Source: Heterodera schachtii (Eukaryota > Nematoda > Chromadorea > Rhabditida > Heteroderidae). From it: a stretch of DNA of 64,000 bases. The translations under genes were made by a program, and so were the position numbers. The notes under the pieces are model-generated. The model had not been told where the DNA came from. It saw only the letters and a list, made by a program, of their open reading frames with translations, and did no database searches. Position 1 is the first letter of the stretch. Every line of letters starts with the position of its first letter. The stretch is from assembly GCA_023374025.1 (NCBI GenBank), contig SIJG01000033.1, forward strand, positions 62,001 to 126,000, in the 5' to 3' direction. This document shows, piece after piece, positions 43,723 to 56,112 of this stretch.

Positions 43723-44470
43723 ACAAATAAAATCTGAGCAAAATTTAAAAAAGGTTAAAGTAGTGGATATGATAAAACCATTATTACGTGGCGAGAGAAA
43801 TGACCCTTGCAATTACTTGGTAAATGAAAAATTTGTAAAAAAAATATGCTTAAAGAAAGCGATGATCAAATATGAAGGTAATAAATTCAAATTTTTCTAT
43901 TTACGTTCGATTATTTTAAAATAATTGCAACTTTAAAACATTTTTCAATTGGAAAACACTTATTTAATATAATAAATATAAATATTAATAATTACTTAAA
44001 CTAATGAATTAAACAAGAGATAAAAAATTATTCTTTAAAAATGCGATGATTTAAAATTAAAGTAAAAAGTTTAAATTTGTCTAAATTTGGTAATTGTTGA
44101 AATTTTGCAAATATTAAACATATTTTAATATAAATTATAGAAATAAATAATGAATAGAATTTAATTCATTTTGAATATTATTTACTTAATAAAAAGAGCA
44201 AAAAGAATTAATTAAATTTTTAACACTTTCAATTTTTTCAAAATTAGACTAATGAATTAAAACAAAATAAAATTATTCTTTAAATGCGATGATTTAATAT
44301 TAAAGTAAAAAGTTTAAATTTATCTAAATTTGGTAAATGTTGAAATGGAAAACTTATTATTTCAATTTAAAAATTATTTATTAAAGTTTTAAGCAAATAA
44401 TTAATTAAAACGAATTATGCTGCCGAAAAACTTGTATGAAAACGGAACCGTGTATCGATTGTGGATCGGA
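43723..44470 (+). repeat. Segmental duplicate D, copy 2
   Basis: 43723-44158 and 44176-44470 match 38560-38993 and 39308-39620. It includes 43763-43819, VDMIKPLLRGERNDPCNYL followed by a donor-like GGTAAATG. In copy 1 the same point reads TTGTAAAATG, a stop. The conservation of this island with mostly conservative codon changes supports exon origin. Confidence 0.82.
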
Positions 44471-45015
44471 AAATATTTAATTGAATAGAATTAATTTTTA
44501 AGCATTATTTAAAAACTAAACTAATTGAGCTAATCATATAATATATAACAAGACTATGAAAAAATAAAAATAATTGACTACAAGAAAAACTGAGAATATA
44601 AATTTCGGAATAAATATTGAATTGAAATTAATTGATTTTACTAAAAACAGAAATGAAAGCATCGATATTGAATGTTGAATTTGAGGTGAGGAGGACAATT
44701 AATAATGAGGCAATTTAACGGGAGGACGGAGTTTCTGATTTCTTTAATTATAATATATCTGATTTTTTAAAATTATAATTATAGAAATATACTAAATATA
44801 AATGAATAAACAAAATATGAAAATTTAAAAACTAAATTTAATGTTCATATTAATATAATCTTTCACAAAAGGAAAAAAATATTTATTCAAATTTATGTTT
44901 ATTTAATAAGGAAAAGAATAATTTTTAAATACAAAAAATTTATTTTTAATTTTGCTAAAATAAACAATTACAAAAATAGAGGAAACATTGAATAAAATAA
45001 TTAATGGCTAAAGAT
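44471..45015. repeat. AT-rich spacer with a copy of the ATCGATATT...AACGGGAGGA tract
   Basis: 44650-44770 repeats 22815-22930 (GAAAGCATCGATATT, GAGG, TTAATAATGAGGCAATTTAA). Nothing else is supported. Confidence 0.45.
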
Positions 45016-45022
45016 TTGGTGA

Positions 45023-45193
45023 AGAGCTGAGGCTTATCGCCGGAGGCATGACTCACTTTTAAGTATAATTGAACCCGATGGCCGCAAACTTTTTCCACCA
45101 AAAAAGCAGCGCAGAATTTACGACCAAATGAAATTAAATTATGGATATCTGAAGAATGAACGGAATTTGAATCATAAAAACACAGTAATTTAA
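45023..45193 (+). pseudogene. YLKN-family fragment, copy 6, with the longest upstream extension
   Basis: 56 codons open between TGA (45020) and TAA: RAEAYRRRHDSLLSIIEPDG, then RKLFPPKKQRRIYDQMKLNY, then GYLKNERNLNHKNTVI. The final third matches the other family members (MKLNY-YLKN). The first two thirds are basic and have no paralogue in the window. GC content is higher than the surroundings. This is the best candidate for a real exon in the window, but no ATG or splice site decides it, and I do not recognise the family. Confidence 0.42.
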
Positions 45194-45554
45194 AATTTTA
45201 GAGAAATTAATTATAAAAATAAAAATATATTAAAATTCCAATGATAATAGCGTAATAAAGAAATAAATGTAGACCATCATTAGAAATTCTGAAAAAAAAA
45301 ATTTAATCACGAGTGTAATTGGTAGTAAATTATAAGAAATTTATTTTTGAAAAAATAAACTAAAAAATACAACTTCGAAAGAAAAAAATTTTGACGAAAA
45401 AAATGCAAATTAAATTTTTTAATATTGTTTATTATTTACAAGAAAAAATAAAATACGGAAAACGTCGAAAAATAAAAACATTCAATTAATTTAGATTAAA
45501 AATAATTTATCATCAAACCGTCTCAAATTGCTGGAAGAAAATGGAAGGTGAAAA

Positions 45555-45850
45555 ACATTTGGTTTAAAAACAAAAATAGAATTCATTCTTTAAAAAGTTT
45601 AAAATAATGAGATTCCCAAATTTTAATTTATAAAAATTGACAATATTTTAAGTAATTTAATTTTCTAAATACTTTTTTGAATTATTCTCTGAAAAGAGAA
45701 TTTATAGAATAAATTTTTTTCATTATGATGATAGAAATTACAATATAAAAAAATCCATAAATTCTTCTTATTTTTTCCTATTTATACAGCTTTATTTTAC
45801 TTAAATTAACCTAAGCTGAAGTGAGTTATTAATTTTCAAATATTAAACTA
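45555..45850 (+). repeat. Segmental duplicate H, copy 2
   Basis: Pairs with 32100-32400. The match ends at TTAATTTTCAAAT in both copies, after which they diverge. Confidence 0.65.
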
Positions 45851-45851
45851 A

Positions 45852-45953
45852 AAAACTAATACAAATAAAATTGCTTCAGCTATTCCTACAAATGACCATT
45901 CCACCAATTATTTTGGACCTTCTGGATTTGGAAACATTATTAATGAAAATTAA
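45852..45953 (+). pseudogene. Small open frame IASAIPTNDHSTNYFGPSGF
   Basis: 33 codons between stops, ending GNIINEN then TAA. Its Pro/Gly/Ser/Thr content differs from chance frames here. An overlapping frame (45871-46053) is longer but consists mostly of Ile/Lys/Asn/Leu and looks like a by-product. No paralogue or splice site. Confidence 0.25.
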
Positions 45954-46069
45954 TAATATATTAAAAATAATGAATAAACAAATAATTTTAAAAAATAAAT
46001 ATGAGCAAATTGTATTAATTAAAAAAAATGTTAAAATTCTTTTTAACAAATGATACTAAAAATAATAAA

Positions 46070-47780
46070 TATATATTAAATTAAATTTTAAAAAAAAATC
46101 AGTTAAATAAAAGAACAATGGCAAAAGTAAAAATTATAAATTTTTTTTTATAATTTATGGGCAAAAAATAAATAAATATAAACTTAATTCAAAAACTTGA
46201 GAAAACAATTTTAACCAAAAAATGTAAGAAATCCCACTTATGCGAGATTTCGAGCACGATTGATACATAATTCATTAATAGGGCTGCTAATTTTATGTAA
46301 ATACATATTTTTTCCTGGCTTCTCCATGCTATAAATAGTAGGAAAATATACTTTCTTTTTTGTGTTTGCGAACAAAAATCGGGACTTTACATATTTTCAA
46401 TTTTTCTAAATATTACATATGTACATATTTTTATACATTTTTATCCAAAATTCCGTACATATTTTATTGAAATAATTCGCAAATTTTCTATCAAAAAAAT
46501 AAACAAATATACCAAATTATTAAACTTCTGTAAGCCAAATAAGTTTAAAAAACTTTTGCAGAAAATAAATATTGAGAATTAAATTTTGTTAACTTTGGTT
46601 AAAAAATATTTATTTCTGAATTTAGAAATATAATTACCAACAATAATAAACGGAAAAAGAATCTGAAAATATAAAAAATATAAAGAAAAGAAAAAGCTAT
46701 ATCGTGAAGGTTAAAGAAAAATAAATAAGTTAATAATATAATATATTTATTAAAATTAATAATAACAAGCAAAATAAAGATAAAAATATGTTAATACAAA
46801 TAGCGAAAATTAGAAAATAAATACAATTAATCATTTTTATAAAGAAAACATAAATACATTGAAAATAAATAATGTAATTAAATAATAAAATACCTAGTTT
46901 AAAAGAATTTTAAATCTCTAATGCAAACAATCTATATATATAAATAAAAAATACAAATGCACTGCAAAAATTAAACTTGGATGAATGGGTTGGCTAAAAT
47001 GATGAGAGAGAGCTACACTGATTTATCGGAACCTGGTAACAGGAGCAGGAGGATTACAAAATAGGAGAAATGAGGATTCAAGCACAAGATTAATGATTAA
47101 AGGTAAAATTTAATATGATTAACTCATGAAATGAGGAAAAATGCTTAAGGCCATATATTATCAGACAAAAATATTCAACCACAAATGAAATGTGTTTTCA
47201 AAATATTATGTTATACAAAAAATGAAAGATAAAATCCTAATTTAAATTATAAAAATTAAACAGCCATTTATATGCATTAATGAGAAACTTATTTTTAAAA
47301 CCAAATTTTTATTTATGATTGATTTAAAATACTATTTAAAACAAATTTTGCAGAAAATAAATATTGAGAATTAAAATTTTTGTCAACTTAGTTTAAAATA
47401 ATTAAATAAATAAACCAATAAATCACTAATGAAGAAATTAATAATAATTAATAAATTAGGTTTATAAATACATTACAGACAACGAAGATAAAGCCCAAAA
47501 AATGGGAAAAATTAATTTAAAATAATTTACAGGCAATGGTCAACCAAAATTATCCCAAAATTGGAATAAATAATAATAAACTTAAAAAATAAATTAATAA
47601 ATTACAGGCAAAAGGTCAACGAAAGTCAGCAAAAAAAAGTGGGATAAATAAAACAATTAAATTTTTAAAAAAAATGTTAAAATATATACAAAAAATAAAC
47701 AATTTATATTTAAAGGATAAAACCAAAATGCATGCGCGTAAGGCAAAAGGGACCAAAGAGGACCTGGTTAAAAATAAAAA
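46070..47780. repeat. AT-rich region with several dispersed-repeat copies
   Basis: 46180-46290 repeats 41900-41960. 46300-46480 contains ATATGTACATA words. 46500-46730 is a poor copy of the pre-chromodomain segment. 46960-47080 is copy 2 of the acidic/arginine fragment of 21147. 47405-47650 holds three ACAGGCAA-type units as at 15481, followed at 47730-47780 by GGGACCAAAGAGGACCTGGTTAA, similar to 15590-15610. Confidence 0.5.
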
Positions 47781-49805
47781 TTAATTTAATTTAAAAAAAC
47801 ATATTTTAAATTAATTTTTCTTATATGATAATTTGCAGAAGCTATAATAGAGGGGGCGCTATCACATGGAATAGGAAAATAAAAAAGAATTTAAAATATT
47901 ACAATTAAATATTTAAAAATATATTTAATAAAATAGAAGCGATACAAAAAAACTAATTTAATTACATATTTTTTAAAAATAATTAAGAGTTCACTATGAT
48001 TATCTGTAATTAATTATTCATTGAGCTACCTGTTTAAATCTTATCTAATGATATGCAATGATTTATATTTAGTAATACATTGGCAAAACAAAAAGATTGT
48101 TAAAACAAAATACAGAAACCAACTATGCACAATGAGATGGTATAATTTATTTAATTATACATTTTAAACCAAAAATATTGGTAAACCGAAAAGCAATTGT
48201 ACTTTCAGAAACTAACCGGCAAGAGAATTTGAACTTAAATTTTGCTATATAAAAGATCAATGAAAAAATTAAATAAAAAATTATTTCATCTGGAATTTTA
48301 ATTAAAGAATTGAATAATGCAATTGAAAATTAAACGAATGAAGGCATGATTAAATTGTGAATCAAAATATTTTAAACACAAATATGCTATATAAAGATCA
48401 AATGCAGAAATTAAATAAAAAATTATTTTTTATTTTAATTAAAGAATTGAAATAATGAATTATGAGGCTGATATATTTTCGTCAATTATAAAATTTTTAA
48501 AATTTCACTGTGTTTTTATAAATTGGATCTTCTTAGTATTTAATATTAAATATTGTAATTGAGCCATAAAAGACAAGGAAAGAAGGAGATTAACGATATC
48601 CCAATAGATGACCAATTTAATTATATTATAATAATAAGATTCAATAATATATAAATTATATCTTTTATCATGGAATAGTTCGGAGGATGTCAGCCATGGT
48701 CCGTTGATTCCATATTATTTTCTTATTAATAATCTTCATAAAAACAAAAAAATTTGAAATTTATCTCATAAGGAAAAGCTTAAATTGTAATACAAAAATT
48801 ATTTGTAAATTTCGCTAAAAAAAACAACAATAAATTGTAGATTTTATAAAAACTGAAACAAATGAAACGCATATAATAATAGAAATTTAAAATTATAAAG
48901 AATAATAACTATAATAATTTAATAAGCTATTATAATTCCAAGCTTAATACCCTTTAATAAATATAAAAATTAAATAATTTTAAATTGGTTTTAGAATACA
49001 TAAAACATGAATCATCTTTGGAAATTAAATTTCTTTAGATGAAATAAATTTTTAAAAGAAAAAGAAATATATAATAAGTTTAAAACTGTAAAGCATTAAT
49101 AAATATTTGTTGGAAGCAAAAATGGAAAAAATGTGCAGTTTTTTATGAAGACAATGACTATTTAATGAGACCAATGAAAACCATTTTAGGTGCAATTCCT
49201 ACTAAAATTAAAAACTGTGTTGAATGTGCAAGAAGATGTAATGGTATAAAAAAATAAAAAAATTTCTCAAATAGCTAAAAATTTAATTAATTAAAAAAAA
49301 ATTACAATAAATTCAAAACTAAAAATTTTTAAAAATTGTATCAACAATTAAATTATTAATTTTATTAAAGCAAAAATAAATTAATTAATAACCTAAAACC
49401 CTAAAAAATTAGAAATAATGCCGTATAAATTCAATAATAATATAAATTTCTAAAAATGTCACTTCGTATTCGCCATAATGAAGATTGGGATACGAAAGAA
49501 TCGATGTGAGTGAGTGTACGCTTTAAGAGAAATAACCAATAAATTTTACGAGTTGCAACATTCTCAGTTTCGGCGTGCGTCGCCGCCTTGGCAACTAAGA
49601 AAATTTAGAATTAAAAACATTGGTCAAGTGCAGTATGAAAATTAGATTACGAGATATTTGCTACCCTGGATTATTTATAAAAATTAATATATATATATAT
49701 ATATAAATGAAATAGATATGCTTTAAAAGAGAGAAAAAAGTAAATTAAAATACAAAAAAGATATTCAGCTTTAATAAATTAAACTCCTAATTATCGTAGT
49801 AAGAG
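47780..49805. other. AT-rich region with a few isolated open islands
   Basis: 47985-48065 repeats 35960-36050. At 48639-48758 one frame reads DSIIYKLYLLSWNSSEDVSH, then GPLIPYYFLINNLHK and a stop: 39 codons, without paralogue. At 49490-49610 a less A/T-rich tract (TCTCAGTTTCGGCGTGCGTC, GCCGCCTTGGC) stands alone. No gene is supported. Confidence 0.35.
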
Positions 49806-49813
49806 TATACATT

Positions 49814-50410
49814 TACCGCCTTGAACCGGTGAGTGTAGCAAACTAGGGAGAAACGATTGTTTTAAAAGCATCATTAATTAAACAAAAAAATAATCTTTAT
49901 TGAAAAAACTCATAATCTGAGAGATTAAAGATAATAACTAATAATTATTTTAGAATTACTTAAATTTACATTTTTCTTTTTAATATTTAAAAACATATTA
50001 AACTAAAAATTAATATTATTTAAAGAAGTAAAAAGCTGCGATATTAATACAAAAATATTTGATAATATTCTGAGCAAAAAATCATGATTCTAAAATTGGA
50101 AATTTAATATTTTTTACCCATACATCCAAATGATATTAATTAATTTTTATAAATGTGCTTCCAAGTGAATAATTTTTAGACAAATACATAAACATATATG
50201 CAATATATGTCCATGGAACCAAAACAATAAACAAATGGCAATGAATGAAATTTTTTAAAAATGCAGAAATTTAAACAATTTCGCAATTATTGCTACTTCT
50301 TAATTTTATTATATTGATCGTTTAATAAACACTAAAATATAAAATATGGATTTTTCAACTGGTATGAATGAAGAAATAATCCGTAAAGAAGCACGAGATA
50401 ACAAATGAGC
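49814..50410 (+). repeat. Duplicated segment bordering the satellite array
   Basis: 49814-50030 is a copy of 4201-4430, including the frame YRLEPVSVAN then TAG. 50036-50410 is a copy of 7345-7726. Homology to the latter is high up to ATAACAAATGA, then satellite begins at 50411. The segment therefore joins two family pieces in the same order as at 4.2-4.6 kb. Confidence 0.82.
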
Positions 50411-52366
50411 AATAATGTCGCGGAGAAAAGGAGCTGCAGAAATATAACTTTAAAAATTAAAATACCATTGTTAAACCGGGAAAATCAAAAAATGATGAAT
50501 TTTGACGAAGGTTTTACAATTGGTGGGAAACATTTCTTGTAAGCCGTTTCTGATGCCATTTTCTAATGAATTAAAGATCCTTTTCCGTCAGATTACACAA
50601 TAAGGACTGCTTCCTTTCGTTTTCTTCATTGGTGGCGTAATTCCAGGATCTGCTAAGGCTCCACCACACCAATTTTTAAATCAGCTATAATTATGCAATG
50701 ATTATGTTCAGCTCTGTTTCATCGCATTACTTATCACAAAACTACCTCCTAATGTTTATATTGACTTTTGACCTGGGCTCTTTATAGGATTATGCAATTA
50801 AATAATGTCGCGGAGAAAAAGGTGCTGCAGAAATATAACTTTAAAAATTAAAATACCATTGTTAAACCGGGAAAATCAAAAAGTGATGAATTTTGACGAA
50901 GGTTTTACAATTGGTGGGAAACATTTCTTGTAAGCCGTTTCTGATGCCATTTTCTAATGAATTAAAGATCCTTTTCCGTCAGATTACACAATAAGGACTG
51001 CTTCCTTTCGTTGTCTTCATTGGTGGCGTAATTCCAGGATCTGCTAAGGCTCCACCACACCAATTTTTAAATCAGCTATAATTATGCAATGATTATGTTC
51101 AGCTCTGTTTCATCGCATTACTTATCACAAAACTACCTCCTAATGTTTATATTGACTTCTGACCTGGTCTCTTTATAGGATTATGCAATTAAATAATGTC
51201 GCGGAGAAAAAGATGCTGCAGAAATATAACTTTAAAAATTAAAATAACATTGTTAAACCGGGAAAATCAAAAAGTGATGAATTTTGACGAAGGTTTTACA
51301 ATTGGTGGGAAACATTTATTGTAAGCCGTTTCTGATGCCATTTTCTAATGAATTAAAGATCCTTTTCCGTCAGATTACACAATAAGGACTGCTTCCTTTC
51401 GTTGTCTTCATTGGTGGCGTAATTCCAGGATCTGCTAAGGCTCCACCACACCAATTTTTAAATCAGCTATAATTATGCAATGATTATGTTCAGCTCTGTT
51501 TCATCGCATTACTTATCACAAAACTACCTCCTAATGTTTATATTGACTTCTGACCTGGTCTCTTTATAGGATTATGCAATTAAATAATGTCGCGGAGAAA
51601 AAGATGCTGCAGAAATATAACTTTAAAAATTAAAATAACATTGTTAAACCGGGAAAATCAAAAAAAATGATGAATTTTGACGAAGGTTTTACAATTGGTG
51701 GGAAACATTTATTGTAAGCCGTTTCTGATGCCATTTTCTAATGAATTAAAGATCCTTTTCCGTCAGATTACACAATAAGGACTGCTTCCTTTCGTTGTCT
51801 TCATTGGTGGCGTAATTCCAGGATCTGCTAAGGCTCCACCACACCAATTTTTAAATCAGCTATAATTATGCAATGATTATGTTCAGCTCTGTTTCATCGC
51901 ATTACTTATCACAAAACTACCTCCTAATGTTTATATTGACTTCTGACCTGGGCTCTTTATATGATTATGCAATTAAATAATGTCGCGGAGAAAAAGGTGC
52001 TGCAGAAATATAACTTTAAAAATTAAAATAACATTGTTAAACCGGGAAAATCAAAAAAGGATGAATTTTGACGAAGGTTTTACAATTGGTGGGAAACATT
52101 TATTGTAAGCCGTTTCTGATGCCATTTTCTAATGAATTAAAGATCCTTTTCCGTCAGATTACACAATAAGGACTGCTTCCTTTCGTTGTCTTCATTGGTG
52201 GCGTAATTCCAGGATCTGCTAAGGCTCGACCACACCAATTTTTAAATCAGCTATAATTATGCAATGATTATGTTCAGCTCTGTTTCATCGCATTACTTAT
52301 CACAAAACTACCTCCTAATGTTTATATTGACTTCTGACATGAGCTCTTTATAGGATTATGCAAATA

Positions 52367-52607
52367 AATAATGTCGCGGAGAAAAAGATGCTGCAGAAAT
52401 ATAACTTTAAAAATTAAAATAACATTGTTAAACCGGGAAAATCAAAAAATGATGAATTTTGACGAAGGTTTTACAATTGGTGGGAAACATTTCTTGTAAT
52501 CCGTTTCTGAGCCATCAGCTCTGTTTCATCGCATTACTTATCACAAAACTACCTCTTAATGTTTATATTGACTTCTGACCTGGGCTCTTTATAGGATTAT
52601 GCAATTA
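52367..52607 (+). repeat. Internally deleted satellite unit (241 bp)
   Basis: The unit lacks about 150 bp: GTTTCTGAGCCAT joins directly to CAGCTCTGTTTC, skipping the segment with TTTTCTAATGAATTAAAG to GATTATGTT. It is the only gross length variant among the units. The next unit (52608-52987) has a smaller 11-bp deletion (TTTCGTTGTCT missing). Confidence 0.95.
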
Positions 52608-54550
52608 AATAATGTCGCGGAGAAAAAGGTGCTGCAGAAATATAACTTTAAAAATTAAAATAACATTGTTAAACCGGGAAAATCAAAAAATGATGAATGT
52701 TGACGAAGGTTTTACAATTGGTGGGAAACATTTCTTGTAAGCCGTTTCTGATGCCATTTTCTAATGAATTAAAGATCCTTTTCCGTCAGATTACACAATA
52801 AGGACTGCTTCCTCATTGGTGGCGTAATTCCAGGATCTGCTAATGCTCCACCACACCAATTTTTAAATCAGCTATAATTATGCAATGATTATGTTCAGCT
52901 CTGTTTCATCGCATTATTTATCACAAAACTACCTCCTAATGTTTATATTGACTTCTGACCTGGGCTCTTTATAGGATTATGCAATTAAATAATGTCGCGG
53001 AGAAAAAGATGCTGCAGAAATATAACTTTAAAAATTAAAATAACATTGTTAAACCGGGAAAATCAAAAAATGATGAATTTTGACGAAGGTTTTACAATTG
53101 GTGGGAAACATTTCTTGTAAGCCGTTTCTGATGCCATTTTCTAATGAATTAAAGATCATTTTCCGTCAGATTACACAATAAGGACTGCTTCCTTTCGTTG
53201 TCTTCATTGGTCGCGTAATTCCAGGATCTGCTAATGCTCCACCACACCAATTTTTAAATCAGCTATAATTATGCAATGATTATGTTCAGCTCTGTTTCAT
53301 CGCATTACTTATCACAAAACTACCTCCTAATGTTTATATTGACTTCTGACCTGGGCTCTTTATAGGATTATGCAATTAAATAATGTCGCGGAGAAAAAGG
53401 TGCTGCAGAAATATAACTTTAAAAATTAAAATAACATTGTTAAACCGGGAAAATCAAAAAATGATGAATTTTGACGAAGGTTTTACAATTGGTGGGAAAC
53501 ATTTCTTGTAAGCCGTTTCTGATGCCATTTTCTAATGAATTAAAGATCCTTTTCCGTCAGATTACACAATAAGGACTGCTTCCTTTCGTTGTCTTCATTG
53601 GTGGCGTAATTCCAGGATCTGCTAAGGCTCCACCAAACCAATTTTAAATCAGCTATAATTATGCAATGATTATGTTCAGCTCTGTTTCATCGCATTACTT
53701 ATCACAAAACTACCTCCTAATGTTTATATTGACTTCTGACCTGGGCTCTTTATAGGATTATGCAATTAAATAATGTCGCGGAGAAAAAGGTGCTGCAGAA
53801 ATATAACTTTAAAAATTAAAATAACATTGTTAAACCGGGAAAATCAAAAAATGATGAATTTTGACGAAGGTTTTACAATTGGTGGGAAACATTTCTTGTA
53901 AGCCGTTTCTGATGCCATTTTCTAATGAATTAAAGATCCTTTTCCGTCAGATTACACAATAAGGACTGCTTCCTTTCGTTGTCTTCATTGGTGGCGTAAT
54001 TCCAGGATCTGCTAAGGCTCCACCACACCAATTTTTAAATCAGCTATAATTATGCAATGATTATGTTCAGCTCTGTTTCATCGCATTACTTATCACAAAA
54101 CTACCTCCTAATGTTTATATTGACTTCTGACCTGGGCTCTTTATAGGATTATGCAATTAAATAATGTCGCGGAGAAAAAGGTGCTGCAGAAATATAACTT
54201 TAAAAATTAAAATAACATTGTTAAACCGGGAAAATCAAAAAATGATGAATTTTGACGAAGGTTTTACAATTTGTGGGAAACATTTCTTGTAAGCCGTTTC
54301 TGATGCCATTTTCTAATGAATTAAAGATCCTTTTCCGTCAGTTTACACAATAAGGACTGCTTCCTTTCGTTGTCTTCATTGGTGGCGTAATTCCAGGATC
54401 TGCTAAGGCTCCACCACACCAATTTTTAAATCAGCTATAATTATGCAATGATTATGTTCAGCTCTGTTTCAGCGCATTACTTATCACAAAACTACCTCCT
54501 AATGTTTATATTGACTTCTGACCTGGGCTCTTTATAGGATTATGCAATTA

Positions 54551-56112
54551 AATAATGTCGCGGAGAAAAGGTGCTGCAGAAATATAACTTTAAAAATTAA
54601 AATAACATTGTTAAACCGGGAAAATCAAAAAATGATGAATTTTGACGAAGGTTTTACAATTGGTGGGAAACATTTCTTGTAAGCCGTTTCTGATGCCATT
54701 TTCTAATGAATTAAAGATCCTTTTCCGTCAGATTACACAATAAGGACTGTTTCCTTTCGTTGTCTTCATTGGTGGCGTAATTCCAGGATCTGCTAAGGCT
54801 CCACCACACCAATTTTTAAATCAGCTATAATTATGCAATGATTATGTTCCGCTCTGTTTCATCGCATTACTTATCACAAAACTACCTCCTAATGTTTATA
54901 TTGACTTCTGACCTGGGCTCTTTATAGGATTATGCAATTAAATAATGTCGCGGAGAGAAAGATGCTGCAGAAATATAACTTTAAAAATTAAAATAACATT
55001 GTTAAACCGGGAAAATCAAAAAATAATGAATTTTGACGAAGGTTTTACAATTGGTGGGAAACCTTTCTTGTAATCCGTTTCTGATGCCATTTTCTAATGA
55101 ATTAAAGATCCTTTTCCGTCAGATTACACAATAAGGACTGCTTCCTTTCGTTGTCTTCATTGGTGGCGTAATTCCAGGATCTGCTAAGGCTCCACCAAAC
55201 CAATTTTAAATCAGCTATAATTATGCAATGATTATGTTCAGCTCTGTTTCATCGCATTACTTATTACAAAACTACCTCCTAATGTTTATATTGACTTCTG
55301 ACCTGGGATCTTTATAGGATTATGCAATTAAATAATGTCGCGGAGAAAAAGGTGCTGCAGAAATATAACTTTAAAAATTAAAATAACATTGTTAAACCGG
55401 GAAAATCAAAAAATGATGAATTTTGACGAAGGTTTTACAATTGGTGGGAAACATTTCTTGTAAGCCGTTTCTGATGCCATTTTCTAATGAATTAAAGATC
55501 CTTTTCCGTCAGATTACACAATAAGGACTGCTTCCTTTCGTTGTCTTCATTGGTGGCGTAATTCCAGGATCTGCTAAGGCTCCACCACACCAATTTTTAA
55601 ATCAGCTATAATTATGCAATGATTATGTTCCGCTCTGTTTCATCGCATTACTTATCACAAAACTACCTCCTAATGTTTATATTGACTTCTGACCTGGGCT
55701 CTTTATAGGATTATGCAATTAAATAATGTCGCGGAGAAAAAGATGCTGCAGAAATATAACTTTAAAAATTAAAATAACATTGTTAAACCGGGAAAATCAA
55801 AAAATAATGAATTTTGACGAAGGTTTTACAATTGGTGGGAAACCTTTCTTGTAATCCGTTTCTGATGCCATTTTCTAATGAATTAAAGATCCTTTTCCGT
55901 CAGATTACACAATAAGGACTGCTTCCTTTCGTTGTCTTCATTGGTGGCGTAATTCCAGGATCTGCTAAGGCTCCACCACACCAATTTTTAAATCAGCTAT
56001 AATTATGCAATGATTATGTTCAGCTCTGTTTCATCGCATTACTTATCACAAAACTACCTCCTAATGTTTATATTGACTTCTGACCTGGGATCTTTATAGG
56101 ATTATGCAATTA
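54551..56112 (+). repeat. Two-unit higher-order duplication inside the array
   Basis: Units starting 54551 and 55331 share GTTCCGCTCTG. The following units, starting 54941 and 55722, share AAATAATGAATTTTGACG, GGGAAACCTTTCTTGTAATCC and CCTGGGATCTTTA. The pattern a-b-a-b shows that a 780-bp dimer was duplicated as a block. Confidence 0.85.

Noticed and set aside
46279..46300. TAGGGCTGCTAA as a hAT terminus
   Set aside because: The paralogue at 41965 has AAAGCTGCTCAA in the same context, so the sequence belongs to the host repeat rather than to an inserted element.
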